From positions 62,001-126,000 of the forward strand of contig QCCD01000002.1 in NCBI GenBank assembly GCA_003281405.1: DNA of 64,000 nucleotides. Direction: 5' to 3'. Below, in pieces: positions 27,266 to 37,294 of the stretch. The stretch comes from Prochlorococcus sp. AG-347-K16 (GTDB lineage Bacteria; Cyanobacteriota; Cyanobacteriia; PCC-6307; Cyanobiaceae). The notes beneath the pieces were generated by a model. The model ran no database searches. It was given only the letters and a program-made list of their open reading frames with translations, and was not told the DNA's origin. How positions within the stretch are numbered: position 1 is the first letter of the stretch; the number at the start of each line of letters is the position of its first letter. Made by a program: the position numbers and the translations under genes.

Positions 27266-27324
27266 CTTCCTTAAAGTTGATATAAAAGAAGATAATAATT
27301 ATAATTTGGGCTGACATTACTAAC

Positions 27325-28845
27325 ATGATCAGGTCACAGAAAGATAGTTTTTTAAAGGCTTACAAAGAAGGTAAAAATTTTATACCTATAGTTGAAACTT
27401 GGCCAGCTGATTTAGAGACTCCATTGTCGACTTGGTTAAAATTATCTTCAAAAGATTCCCATGGTGTTTTTCTTGAATCTGTTGAAGGTGGGGAGAATTT
27501 GGGTAGGTGGAGTATTGTTGCTACTAAACCTCTTTGGGAAGCAGTTTGTTATGGAGAAGAAATAGTTAAAACTTGGAATAATGGCAAAACTGAAACACAT
27601 AAAGGTGATCCTTTTGATATTTTGAAAAGTTGGACAATGAAATATAAGTCAATCATGCTTGAAGAATTACCATCAATTGGACAGTTATATGGCTCTTGGG
27701 GTTATGAATTAATAAATCGAATAGAGCCAAGCGTTCCAATAAATGAAATACCAGAAAACAATATCCCTCATGGTTCCTGGATGTTTTTTGATCAATTAGT
27801 TGTTTTTGATCAAATAAAAAGATGTATTACTGCCGTGGTTTATTCCGATACAACTTCTTCTAAAGAGTCTTCGATTGAAGAGTTGTATCTAAACTCAATA
27901 TCTAAAATTCAAGAAACTAGAAATTTAATGAGAGTACCTCTAAAAGAAAATGAGTTTTTAGATTGGAATGAAAATGAGAATTTGAATCTAGATCTAGAAA
28001 GTAATTGGGAGAAAAAAGATTTTGAGGATGCAGTTCTATCTGCAAAAGAATACATAAGAAAGGGAGATATATTTCAAATAGTTTTAAGTCAGAGATTCCA
28101 AACTCAAGTCAATAATGATCCCTTTAATTTATACAGAAGTTTGAGGATGGTTAATCCATCTCCATACATGTCATTTTTTGATTTCGGCTCATGGTATCTG
28201 ATAGGTTCGAGTCCTGAAGTAATGGTTAAAGCAGAAAAAAATAAAAATAGTCAGATTGTTGCAAGCTTAAGACCAATAGCTGGCACGAGACCTAGAGGTA
28301 TTGATAATCAACAAGACTTGGAATTAGAAAAGGAATTATTAAAAGATCCCAAAGAGATCGCTGAGCATGTAATGCTAATTGATCTTGGGAGAAATGATCT
28401 TGGAAGAGTTTGTGAAATTGGTACTGTCAAGGTCAAGGATTTAATGGTTATTGAGAAATATTCACATGTTATGCATATAGTCAGTCAAGTTGAGGGAATC
28501 TTAAAAAATAATGCTGATGTATGGGATTTGCTCAAAGCATCCTTTCCCGCTGGAACAGTAACTGGGGCGCCAAAAATAAGAGCTATGCAATTGATTAAGC
28601 ATTTTGAAAAAGATGCTAGAGGACCTTATGCTGGTGTATACGGATCAATTGATATTAATGGTGCCTTAAATACAGCAATTACGATAAGAACCATGATAGT
28701 TAAACCCTCAAGAGATGGGAAATATGATGTGTCAGTGCAAGCAGGAGCAGGAATAGTTGCTGATTCTTCTCCTGAAAATGAATATCAAGAGACGATTAAT
28801 AAAGCAAAGGGGATACTTAAGGCATTAGCCTGTTTGGATAAATAA
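27325..28845 (+). CDS. trpE: Anthranilate synthase component I
   Basis: The 506-residue enzyme makes anthranilate from chorismate, the first step of tryptophan synthesis. The feedback-inhibition segment is VFLESVEGGENLGRWS. The catalytic core shows GDIFQIVLSQRF, PSPYMSFFDFG, IAGTRPRG, LIDLGRNDLGRV, FPAGTVTGAPKIRAM and GPYAGVYGSID. It ends directly before the gshA ATG (TAA followed by ATG), so the two are probably one operon although the pathways differ. Confidence 0.94.
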   Translation: MIRSQKDSFLKAYKEGKNFIPIVETWPADLETPLSTWLKLSSKDSHGVFLESVEGGENLGRWSIVATKPLWEAVCYGEEIVKTWNNGKTETHKGDPFDILKSWTMKYKSIMLEELPSIGQLYGSWGYELINRIEPSVPINEIPENNIPHGSWMFFDQLVVFDQIKRCITAVVYSDTTSSKESSIEELYLNSISKIQETRNLMRVPLKENEFLDWNENENLNLDLESNWEKKDFEDAVLSAKEYIRKGDIFQIVLSQRFQTQVNNDPFNLYRSLRMVNPSPYMSFFDFGSWYLIGSSPEVMVKAEKNKNSQIVASLRPIAGTRPRGIDNQQDLELEKELLKDPKEIAEHVMLIDLGRNDLGRVCEIGTVKVKDLMVIEKYSHVMHIVSQVEGILKNNADVWDLLKASFPAGTVTGAPKIRAMQLIKHFEKDARGPYAGVYGSIDINGALNTAITIRTMIVKPSRDGKYDVSVQAGAGIVADSSPENEYQETINKAKGILKALACLDK

Positions 28846-29964
28846 ATGAGTCAAAATAATCTTTATAAGGGTTTTGAGGTGGAACTTTTCACAGGTTCTT
28901 TAAATTCTCATATTGGTGTTTCGGCTGAAATTGAGAAAAAATTTCCTGATTTTGTAAAAGAGCCAGATAACAGAAACGTTGAATACATAACAACACCTGA
29001 AAAAGACTACGGTTCTTTATATGAGAAATTATTAACTCCAAGAAAAAAGCTAAGGAAGTGGCTAAATACTAAAAATTTAACAATCATTCCTTCATCCACT
29101 CTTTGTTTTAATCACGATATTCAATTTCAGAGATCTGATATTCACAACGTCTATCATCAATTTATTCAAGATAATTATGGAATATCTATTGCAACATCTA
29201 GTATCCATATAAACATAGGAATAGATGATTTAGAGAAACTTTTTACAGCTATAAGACTTATAAGATCTGAGGCTGCTTTATATCTATCATTAAGTGCTAG
29301 CTCACCTTTTTTAAATAATAAAATTACTAATAATCACTCTCAGAGATGGATCCAGTTTCCTAAAACACCTAGTAGAGTTCCTTTTTTTGTAAATCATAAT
29401 TCTTATATCGATTGGATAGAGGAAAATATATCTAATAAAAACATGCAAAATATTAGGCATTTTTGGTCGTCAATCCGACCAAATGGTCCCCAAAGACCTT
29501 TAATCCTTGACCGTTTGGAATTAAGAATTTGTGATTTTGTTTACGATATTAATCTGCTTCTAGGGATAACCGCCATGATAGAACTAAGGATTTTAAATCT
29601 TTTTGAAAATATAAATACCTTAGATCCTATGAATGCTAGTACTTTTTCTATGGATGAGTTGTCAGAAATATGTGATCAAAATGAAATTAATGCTGCTAAA
29701 GATAGTCTGAATTCAGAGTTAATTCACTGGCAAGACGGCAAAAGAGTTATTTGTAGAGAATGGATTCAAAACTTATTATCAGATTTATCTTCCACAGCAG
29801 AAAATTATGGTATGAAACGTCTTTTAGATCCTATCTATAAAGTGCTTGAAGAAGGCAATCAATCTATGAAATGGATAAATCAATATGAAAAAGGTCTTTC
29901 TATTGAGCAGATAATGAAAATTTCTATCGAAGATATGATTAGTAGCGAGGCCATAAATGTTTGA
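28846..29964 (+). CDS. gshA: Glutamate-cysteine ligase, cyanobacterial type
   Basis: The 372-residue protein fits the cyanobacterial glutamate-cysteine ligase family. It begins GFEVELFTGSLNSHIGVSAEIEK and contains SSIHINIGIDDLEKLFTAIR, NHSQRWIQFPKTPSRVPFF and PLILDRLELRICDFV. It makes gamma-glutamylcysteine for glutathione, important for defence against photo-oxidative stress. It starts on the base after trpE stops. An 8-bp inverted repeat (29955-29962 with 29975-29982) spans its stop codon but has no T-run. Confidence 0.88.
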   Translation: MSQNNLYKGFEVELFTGSLNSHIGVSAEIEKKFPDFVKEPDNRNVEYITTPEKDYGSLYEKLLTPRKKLRKWLNTKNLTIIPSSTLCFNHDIQFQRSDIHNVYHQFIQDNYGISIATSSIHINIGIDDLEKLFTAIRLIRSEAALYLSLSASSPFLNNKITNNHSQRWIQFPKTPSRVPFFVNHNSYIDWIEENISNKNMQNIRHFWSSIRPNGPQRPLILDRLELRICDFVYDINLLLGITAMIELRILNLFENINTLDPMNASTFSMDELSEICDQNEINAAKDSLNSELIHWQDGKRVICREWIQNLLSDLSSTAENYGMKRLLDPIYKVLEEGNQSMKWINQYEKGLSIEQIMKISIEDMISSEAINV

Positions 29965-30017
29965 TTATTTAAATAAACATTTGATCTGAACATTTTTACT
30001 TGTGACATAATGATTAT

Positions 30018-32984
30018 ATGGAATCTTTTCGACAGATAAAAAATAAAGTGGATCTGATAAGTAACAATGATCCACTTGATAAAAATCGTCTTTTAATTGA
30101 AGATCTCTGGGAATCTGTGCTCAGAGAAGAATGCCCAGATGATCAAGCAGAGAGATTGATACAGCTTAAAGAATTAAGTTATTCAAAACAAATTGATGGT
30201 GATAGTTCAAAAACTTTTAAAAATGAAATAGTTGATATTGTAAATTCTATGGATTTAGCAGAATCCATAGCTGCAGCAAGGGCGTTTTCATTATATTTTC
30301 AACTAGTGAATATTTTGGAACAAAGAGTTGAGGAAGATAGATATATTCAAAGCTTTACCAATAAGGATGTTCAAAAATCGCCTGATAATCTTGATCCTTT
30401 TGCCCCAGCATTGGCTAGGCAAAATGCTCCAGTAACTTTTAGAGAATTATTTTACAGGCTGAGAAAATTAAATGTACCACCAGGAAAATTAGAGGAGTTA
30501 TTACAGGAAATGGATATTCGTTTAGTCTTTACTGCGCATCCGACGGAGATAGTAAGACATACGATTAGACATAAGCAAACAAGAGTAGCAAATTTGTTAA
30601 AAAAAATACAGATTGAGCAATTTCTGACAAAAGAAGAAAAAATTTCTCTAAAAACTCAATTAAAAGAGGAAGTAAGACTTTGGTGGAGAACAGATGAATT
30701 GCATCAATTTAAACCTTCAGTTTTAGATGAAGTTGATTATGCCTTGCATTATTTTCAGCAAGTTTTATTTAATGCGATGCCTCAATTGAGAGGCAGGATC
30801 ACTGAAGCACTTACCGAAAATTATCCAGATGTTCAGTTGCCCCCAGAATCTTTTTGTAACTTTGGTTCTTGGGTAGGCTCTGATAGGGACGGTAATCCAT
30901 CAGTAACTCCGGAGATAACATGGAGAACTGCTTGCTACCAAAGGCAGTTGATGTTGGAAAGATATATTGTTGCGACGTCTAATCTTAGAGATCAATTAAG
31001 TGTGTCGATGCAATGGAGTCAAGTAAGTTCCTCCTTGTTAGAATCACTCGAAACTGACAGGGTTAAGTTCCCTGAAATATATGAAGCTAGAGCTACAAGG
31101 TATAGATCAGAACCCTACAGATTAAAATTAAGTTATATTTTAGAGAAATTAAGGTTAACACAAGAAAGAAATAATTTATTAGCTGATAGTGGTTGGAAAT
31201 TTGACTTGGAGGGAGAAGTTGATAATAAAAATATAGATAAAGTTGAAAATTTATATTACAAGTCAGTCAACGAATTTACATACGATCTAGAGCTAATTAA
31301 AAACAGCTTAATTAGTACAGATTTAACTTGTGAGTCTGTAAACAACTTACTTACTCAGGTTCATATTTTTGGATTTTCTTTGGCAAGTTTAGATATTCGT
31401 CAAGAGAGTACAAGGCATAGTGACGCTATTCAAGAGCTTACAAATTATCTTGATTTATCTGTTCAATATGACCAAATGTCTGAGGACGAGAAAATTAAAT
31501 GGCTTATAGACGAATTAAATACAAAAAGGCCTTTAATTCCATCTGACGTTAACTGGACAAAAACTACAGAAGAAACCTTTTCAGTTTTTAAAATGGTTAA
31601 GAGATTACAGCAAGAATTTGGAAGTCGCATTTGTCATTCTTATGTAATTTCAATGAGTCATAGTGCATCTGATTTGCTTGAAGTTCTCTTACTGGCAAAA
31701 GAAATGGGACTTCTTGATCAAAATTCTCAAAAGCCAAAATTATTAGTTGTTCCTCTTTTTGAAACTGTGGAAGACCTTAAAAGAGCACCAGAAGTAATGG
31801 AAAAGTTGTTTAAATTAAATTTCTATAAATCATTATTGCCAAAAGTAGGAGAATCTTTTAAACCTCTGCAAGAATTAATGCTTGGATATTCTGATAGTAA
31901 TAAAGATTCAGGATTTGTTTCTAGTAATTGGGAAATTCATAGAGCCCAAATAGCTCTTCAAAATCTCTCAAGCAGAAATAACATATTGCTAAGACTTTTT
32001 CATGGAAGAGGAGGTTCTGTTGGGAGAGGTGGCGGACCAGCCTATCAGGCAATATTAGCTCAACCAAGCGGCACTTTAAAAGGACGAATAAAGATAACAG
32101 AACAAGGTGAAGTTTTAGCTTCTAAATATAGTCTTCCCGAACTGGCTTTGTACAATCTTGAGACTGTAACTACAGCGGTAATTCAAAATAGTTTGGTAAA
32201 TAATAGACTTGACGCTACTCCAGAATGGAATCAATTAATGTCTAGGCTGGCAGAAACATCAAGGTCTCATTACAGAAAATTAGTGCATGAGAATCCTGAT
32301 TTGTTAAATTTCTTTCAAGAGGTCACTCCAATAGAAGAAATAAGTAAATTACAGATATCTAGTAGGCCTGCTAGAAGAAAAAAAGGTGCAAAAGATTTGT
32401 CAAGTTTAAGAGCCATTCCTTGGGTATTTGGCTGGACACAAAGTAGATTTCTTTTGCCAAGTTGGTTTGGAGTAGGCACAGCATTGTCATCTGAATTAAA
32501 TTCAGATCCACAACAAATTGAACTATTAAGAGTTTTGCATCAAAGATGGCCATTTTTTAGGATGCTTATATCTAAGGTGGAAATGACATTATCGAAGGTT
32601 GATCTGGAAGTTGCTAGATATTATGTTGATACTCTTGGCAGCAAAGAAAATAAAGATTCTTTTGATAATATTTTTGAAGTAATTTCTAAAGAATATAATC
32701 TTACAAAATCTTTAATACTTGAAATTACTGGTAAAAATAAGCTCCTAGAATCTGATAGAGACTTGAAATCATCAGTAAGCTTGAGAAATAAAACAATTAT
32801 TCCATTAGGGTTTTTGCAGGTTTCACTTCTAAGAAGATTAAGAGACCAGACAAGACAACCTCCAATAAGCGAATTTATTATAGATAAAGATGAATCTAGA
32901 AGAGCTTACAGCAGAAGTGAACTATTGAGGGGGGCACTTTTAACTATTAATGGGATAGCAGCTGGCATGAGAAATACAGGTTGA
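30018..32984 (+). CDS. ppc: Phosphoenolpyruvate carboxylase
   Basis: The 988-residue enzyme carboxylates phosphoenolpyruvate to oxaloacetate, replenishing the incomplete TCA pathway with C4 acids. Catalytic motifs are [18 protein letters not shown] (His174), [50 protein letters not shown] and the C-terminal [15 protein letters not shown]. It is full length. With icd it supplies carbon for nitrogen assimilation. Confidence 0.97.
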   Translation: MESFRQIKNKVDLISNNDPLDKNRLLIEDLWESVLREECPDDQAERLIQLKELSYSKQIDGDSSKTFKNEIVDIVNSMDLAESIAAARAFSLYFQLVNILEQRVEEDRYIQSFTNKDVQKSPDNLDPFAPALARQNAPVTFRELFYRLRKLNVPPGKLEELLQEMDIRLVFTAHPTEIVRHTIRHKQTRVANLLKKIQIEQFLTKEEKISLKTQLKEEVRLWWRTDELHQFKPSVLDEVDYALHYFQQVLFNAMPQLRGRITEALTENYPDVQLPPESFCNFGSWVGSDRDGNPSVTPEITWRTACYQRQLMLERYIVATSNLRDQLSVSMQWSQVSSSLLESLETDRVKFPEIYEARATRYRSEPYRLKLSYILEKLRLTQERNNLLADSGWKFDLEGEVDNKNIDKVENLYYKSVNEFTYDLELIKNSLISTDLTCESVNNLLTQVHIFGFSLASLDIRQESTRHSDAIQELTNYLDLSVQYDQMSEDEKIKWLIDELNTKRPLIPSDVNWTKTTEETFSVFKMVKRLQQEFGSRICHSYVISMSHSASDLLEVLLLAKEMGLLDQNSQKPKLLVVPLFETVEDLKRAPEVMEKLFKLNFYKSLLPKVGESFKPLQELMLGYSDSNKDSGFVSSNWEIHRAQIALQNLSSRNNILLRLFHGRGGSVGRGGGPAYQAILAQPSGTLKGRIKITEQGEVLASKYSLPELALYNLETVTTAVIQNSLVNNRLDATPEWNQLMSRLAETSRSHYRKLVHENPDLLNFFQEVTPIEEISKLQISSRPARRKKGAKDLSSLRAIPWVFGWTQSRFLLPSWFGVGTALSSELNSDPQQIELLRVLHQRWPFFRMLISKVEMTLSKVDLEVARYYVDTLGSKENKDSFDNIFEVISKEYNLTKSLILEITGKNKLLESDRDLKSSVSLRNKTIIPLGFLQVSLLRRLRDQTRQPPISEFIIDKDESRRAYSRSELLRGALLTINGIAAGMRNTG

Positions 32985-32987
32985 TAA

Positions 32988-33434
32988 TTGCAATATTTTT
33001 CTAAAAAAAAACTTGTTCTTCCAGAAGGTTATTTTGTTAACTCTTCTCAAATCCCATTAGCTAAAGAAGTTAACAAACTTTTAGCGAATTGTGGTTGTGA
33101 GACATTTCCAATAAAGCCTCTTTCTGAGGCTATTAAGAAAAGTAATTTCTTTTTTACCATACAGAGTGAATTAAAAAATAAATTATATGGCTTTGTAAGG
33201 GTTACGTCCGACAGGGGATTGAATGCTAACTTGTGGAATTTAAGTGCATTACCAGGGAATAATCAACAAATTTATTATTCAATATTGCTACAAGTAACTC
33301 TTGAGAAAATAAATAGAGAAATGCCCGGATGCAGTATTTCTGTACAGGCTCCAGTATCTTCTTTTAAAAGTTTAGAGGAAAATGGATTCATACTAGATCC
33401 CAATGGAATAAGAGTAATGGGATATAAACTTTAA
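32988..33434 (+). CDS. Possible GNAT-like protein of unknown function, TTG start
   Basis: The 148-residue protein starts with TTG at 32988, 3 bases after the ppc stop. Segments such as LYGFVRVTSDRGLNANLWNLSALPG and SLEENGFILDPNGIRVMGYKL resemble the core of N-acetyltransferase folds. A clear acetyl-CoA-binding RxxGxG/A loop is missing, so the call is weak. It is probably co-transcribed with ppc. The function is unknown. Confidence 0.6.
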   Translation: MQYFSKKKLVLPEGYFVNSSQIPLAKEVNKLLANCGCETFPIKPLSEAIKKSNFFFTIQSELKNKLYGFVRVTSDRGLNANLWNLSALPGNNQQIYYSILLQVTLEKINREMPGCSISVQAPVSSFKSLEENGFILDPNGIRVMGYKL

Positions 33435-33444
33435 AATCATTTTA

Positions 33445-33518
33445 CGAGCATGGAGGGATTCGAACCCCCGACTCTCAGAACCGGAATCTGATGCTCTATC
33501 CAACTGAGCTACATGCCC
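33445..33518 (-). tRNA. tRNA-Arg (anticodon CCG)
   Basis: This 74-nt cloverleaf lies on the minus strand. The acceptor stem GGGCATG pairs with CATGCTC (one G-U), followed by discriminator G. The anticodon stem TCAGA/TCTGA encloses loop TTCCGGT, giving CCG. The T arm GGGGGTTCGAATCCCTC is normal. It sits between the ppc operon and recF and is transcribed against both. Confidence 0.95.
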
Positions 33519-33578
33519 TTTAATTTTTCAATTTCTTTAAAGAAAATCTAAATAATTTAAACTTAGCTAATTTAATTA

Positions 33579-34693
33579 ATGAATGCACAAAAAAAATTTT
33601 TTTAAATAAATTAAAAATTAAAAATTTTCGGAACCATAAAAGTTTTGAAATTGATCTAAAAGAACAAAGAGCAATTGTTCTTGGCTGCAATGGTGTTGGC
33701 AAGTCAAATTTACTTGAATCCGTTGAATTTTTAAGTCAATTAAAATCTAATAGAGCACTAAGCGATAAAGATTTAATAGAGAACGATAGTGATATGGCTG
33801 TAGTTATAGGACAGATAAATTTTAAAGACGATTTAAAGTTAAATTTATTCCGAAAAGGCCCTAAAAGAATTTATGTAAATGAATCAATCTTGAAAAAACA
33901 AAGTGAAATCAAGAATTATATCCGAAGTGTATGTTTCTGTTCTAATGATATAGATATTGTTAAAAGTGAACCCAGTTATCGAAGAACATGGATTGATAAA
34001 GTCGTATCTCAGCTTGAACCAGTATATTTAGACCTGATAAGTAGATTTAACAGGCTTTTAAAACAAAGAAGTCATTTTTGGCGTTCGGAAAGTTTCTTAA
34101 AAACTCAATCCATAGATATTGTTGAAAGCTTTGATATTCAAATGTCAATAATAAGTACAAGAATTTTCAGGCGCAGAAGAAGAGCTTTATTAAAAATAAA
34201 ACCATATGTTGAATATTGGCATAATCATCTAAGTAAATCTCAAGAGCAAATAGACATAAATTATCTTTCGGGGATACAAAATATAAGTCCAGAAGAAGAA
34301 GAAGAAGAAGAAGAAGTTATTAGTAAAAAAATAGCGGAGCAACTCTTAAATCAGCGTTCAATAGAAGCATTGACTGGTAAATGTAATTTTGGTCCACATC
34401 GTGATGATGTTGAGTTTCTAATCAATAATGTTTCGGTTAGAAAATATGGTTCCTCAGGACAGCAAAGGACTTTTATCTTGGCTTTAAAGATGGCTGAACT
34501 CGATTTATTAACTAAAACATTAAATATTCCTCCAATACTGATATTGGATGATGTCTTAGCTGAATTAGATTTAACCAGACAAAATTTGTTATTAAATTCT
34601 GTTGGTAAAGATAGTCAATGTTTTATAAGTGCGACACATTTAGATAAATTTAATCAGTCTTTCTTAGGCTCCTCACAAATGATTCATTTATAA
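33579..34693 (+). CDS. recF: RecF, with an apparent 1-base frameshift near its start
   Basis: RecF loads RecA at single-strand gaps. The P-loop LGCNGVGKSNLLE, signature YGSSGQQRTFILALKMAELD and Walker B ILILDDVLAELD are intact. The coding frame extends far upstream of ATG 33794 (KLKIKNFRNHKSFEIDL lies at 33608-33658), and no ATG, GTG or TTG exists in that frame back to a stop at 33521. ATG at 33579 (MNAQKK) is one frame off and joins the main frame if one base is added in the A8T7 tract at 33589-33603, giving about 371 residues. The cause may be a sequencing error, true mutation or slippage. A (GAA)8 run codes for eight Glu near 34300. Confidence 0.75.
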
Positions 34694-34745
34694 TTTAAAA
34701 AATGCATGATTTTTAGCTAATCTTAACTTCATATTAATTTCTTAA

Positions 34746-35180
34746 ATGGAAATCTACAAAAAAAGTCAAATTTTAAGTTCGTTAAGTGATGAGAAAAAAT
34801 TAAGTCATCAAAGTAAACACTATTTGTTGGAACTTTATAGATGCGATCGCGAAAAATTAAATGACGAATCCTTTTTGCGCTGTATTTTAAATAGAGCTGC
34901 TAAATTGGCAAATGCAGCCGTTTTAAATTTGATTAGCAATAAATTTGAGCCTCAGGGGGTTACTGCAATTGCTTTACTAGCAGAATCTCATATTTCAATA
35001 CATACTTGGCCTGAATCTAATTATTCGGCAGTCGATATTTTTACATGTGGTAAAAATATGATGCCTGAACTAGCTAGTCAATATTTAATTAAATCTTTGA
35101 TGGCTAAAGAACATTATTTGCGTGTCATTGAGCGAAATCCACCCTCAGCAGTCTCTGAACAGATCAGAACGATTGTTTGA
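34746..35180 (+). CDS. speD: S-adenosylmethionine decarboxylase proenzyme
   Basis: The 144-residue proenzyme matches the bacterial class that cleaves itself between Glu80 and Ser81 (LLAESHISIHTWPE) to create the pyruvoyl group. YSAVDIFTCG follows. It provides decarboxylated SAM for spermidine synthesis. The length is near the usual 120-140. It follows recF by 52 bases and converges with the LarE-like gene, 6 bases away. Confidence 0.92.
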   Translation: MEIYKKSQILSSLSDEKKLSHQSKHYLLELYRCDREKLNDESFLRCILNRAAKLANAAVLNLISNKFEPQGVTAIALLAESHISIHTWPESNYSAVDIFTCGKNMMPELASQYLIKSLMAKEHYLRVIERNPPSAVSEQIRTIV

Positions 35181-35186
35181 CAATAT

Positions 35187-36011
35187 TTACCTATTTAATT
35201 TTCCGCTTACTAGTCCCTCAAGATCTAAACTTGTACAATTAAATCCTAAATTAGAAAAATATTGAACTAACTCGCTTAAATTATAGTTGTTAAAAAAATG
35301 CTTTAATTCATCTTGGGGAATTTCTATTCTTGCAGTTAAGCCTTGGCATCTAACTCTAACCTCCGATAATCCATATTCTTTAAGATATTCTTCTGCTTTC
35401 TCAACCATTTTTAGCCTTTCACTAGTTATTTCATGGCCATAAGGAAATCTTGATGATAAGCAAGGTTGAGCAGGTTTATCCCACCAAGGAAAACCCAATG
35501 CTCTTGATATATCCCTAATGTCTTTTTTTGAGACTTTAAATTTTGCAAGGGGCGAGATAACTCCTGCTTGTTTTGAAGCTTGCATACCAGGTCTGTAATC
35601 TTGAAGATCATCCAGATTGACTCCATCCAAAACAATCTTGTAATTAAGTTTTTTAGAGAGGTGGGTTGTATGTTTGTGAAGCTCTTTTTTGCATGCAAAG
35701 CACCTATCCTTAGGATTTTTACTATAACTTGATTGGTCTAATTCTGATGTTTTAATTTCTAAATGCTTTACTCCAATCCATTTTGCCTGCCTTCTTGCTT
35801 CTTCACGAAGAGTATTGGCTAATGCAGGAGAAATACCAGTTATAGCAATTGCTTTGCTACCTAATTGCTCGAACGCTAATGATGCTACTAGTGTACTGTC
35901 AACTCCTCCGGAATAAGCAATACAAACACTATCAAGACTCTTAATGTATCTTCTAATTGTATAAAGCTTTTCACTTTGTTCATCAGAGAGAATTTCTAGT
36001 TGATTGAACAT
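35187..36011 (-). CDS. larE: LarE-like ATP-dependent sulfur transferase
   Basis: From ATG 36011 the protein has 274 residues; a TTG at 36032 would add seven. It has an N-type ATP pyrophosphatase motif, CIAYSGGVDSTLVASLA (SGGVDS at 34-39), then KDRCFACKKELH and QPCLSSRFPYGHEIT, which fit the LarE/TIGR00268 family. LarE donates a cysteine sulfur to the nickel-pincer cofactor, but larA-C are not in this window. The exact role is therefore open. Confidence 0.82.
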   Translation of the reverse strand: MFNQLEILSDEQSEKLYTIRRYIKSLDSVCIAYSGGVDSTLVASLAFEQLGSKAIAITGISPALANTLREEARRQAKWIGVKHLEIKTSELDQSSYSKNPKDRCFACKKELHKHTTHLSKKLNYKIVLDGVNLDDLQDYRPGMQASKQAGVISPLAKFKVSKKDIRDISRALGFPWWDKPAQPCLSSRFPYGHEITSERLKMVEKAEEYLKEYGLSEVRVRCQGLTARIEIPQDELKHFFNNYNLSELVQYFSNLGFNCTSLDLEGLVSGKLNR

Positions 36012-36119
36012 GCTAATTACTTTAAAATTCAAATTACCTATGAATAGGTTGAATTTATTATTAAATCTTTAATAATATTCTTATCTATATCTTAGATTAA
36101 ATTTACTAACTTTGTTCAA

Positions 36120-37280
36120 TTGGCGACTACGAGTAGAAATAAAGGAATTGGAATTGTCACTGCAAGTGACAGTCAGGAAAGATCAAAAGGTCAATTACAT
36201 ATTTATGATGGAGAAGGTAAGGGAAAAAGTCAGGCTGCTTTGGGAGTAGTTCTCAGAACAATAGGATTAGGTATATGCGAAAAAAGACAGTCAAGGGTTT
36301 TACTTCTAAGATTTTTAAAAGGTCCTGAGAGGCCATACGACGAGGATTCGGCTATAGAGGCTTTACAAAGAGGCTTTCCACATTTAATTGACCATGTTAG
36401 AACAGGAAGATCTGAATTTTTTACTGCTGACCAAGTCACAAAGTTTGATGTTGGTGAGGCTGAGAGAGGTTGGAATATCGCTAAAGGAGCAATTGCTAGT
36501 TCTCTTTATTCTGTTGTTGTACTAGATGAGTTAAATCCAGTTCTTGATTTAGGAATGCTTGATATCAATGAAGTAGTTGACTCTCTTCAAAATCGTCCAG
36601 ATGGATTAGAAATAATTATTACCGGAAGGGCAGCCCCTTCCTCTTTGGTAAGAATATCCCAACTCCATTCAGAAATGAGACCACGTTTGACAGGAAACTT
36701 ATCAACTCAAACTAGACAAAGTAGTTCAAGTGGTGGAATTGAGATTTATACGGGTGAAGGAAAGGGTAAATCCACAAGTGCACTTGGTAAGGCTCTTCAA
36801 GCTATCGGTAAAGGAATATCTCAAGATAAAAGTCATAGAGTTTTAATACTACAGTGGTTAAAAGGTGGGAATGGTTATACCGAAGATGCTGCCATAGAAG
36901 CTTTGAGAGAGAGTTACCCTCACTTAGTAGATCATTTGCGTTCAGGCAGAGATGCTATCGTCTGGAGAGGGCAGCAACAACCAATTGATTATGTTGAGGC
37001 TGAAAGAGCATGGGAAATTGCTAAAGCTGCTATTTTGTCTGGTTTGTATAAAACAATCATATTAGATGAATTGAATCCAACCGTTGATTTAGAGCTGCTA
37101 CCTGTTGAATCGATACATCAAACACTCTTAAAAAAACCAGCAGACACAGAAGTTGTCATTACTGGGAGATGTAAAAATGAACCTTCATACTTTGGTCTTG
37201 CTGATGTCTACTCTGAAATGGTTTGTCATAAGCATTATGCAAATGTTGGAGTTGATTTGAAAAGAGGTGTTGATTACTAA
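36120..37280 (+). CDS. Tandem CobA/BtuR-type cobalamin adenosyltransferase-like protein
   Basis: The 386-residue protein contains two copies of a CobA/CobO/BtuR-like ATPase. Repeat 1 is about residues 24-190 (HIYDGEGKGKSQAALG, VVVLDELNPVLDLG, IIITGRAAP). Repeat 2 is about 206-375 (EIYTGEGKGKSTSALG, TIILDELNPTVDLE, VVITGRCKN). Both P-loops look intact. CobA adds the adenosyl group to corrinoids; typical CobA is a single domain of about 200 residues that works as a dimer. The start is TTG at 36120. Whether both halves are active is unknown. Confidence 0.82.
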   Translation: MATTSRNKGIGIVTASDSQERSKGQLHIYDGEGKGKSQAALGVVLRTIGLGICEKRQSRVLLLRFLKGPERPYDEDSAIEALQRGFPHLIDHVRTGRSEFFTADQVTKFDVGEAERGWNIAKGAIASSLYSVVVLDELNPVLDLGMLDINEVVDSLQNRPDGLEIIITGRAAPSSLVRISQLHSEMRPRLTGNLSTQTRQSSSSGGIEIYTGEGKGKSTSALGKALQAIGKGISQDKSHRVLILQWLKGGNGYTEDAAIEALRESYPHLVDHLRSGRDAIVWRGQQQPIDYVEAERAWEIAKAAILSGLYKTIILDELNPTVDLELLPVESIHQTLLKKPADTEVVITGRCKNEPSYFGLADVYSEMVCHKHYANVGVDLKRGVDY

Positions 37281-37294
37281 CTATTCTTAATAGA

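Noticed and set aside
29955-29982. Inverted repeat over the gshA stop as a terminator
   Set aside because: The 8-bp stem is AT-rich and no T-run follows directly, so I do not call a terminator.
33520-33702. 60-codon minus-strand frame opposite the start of recF
   Set aside because: It is antisense to the conserved RecF N-terminus and P-loop and has low-complexity sequence. It is a shadow of the real gene.
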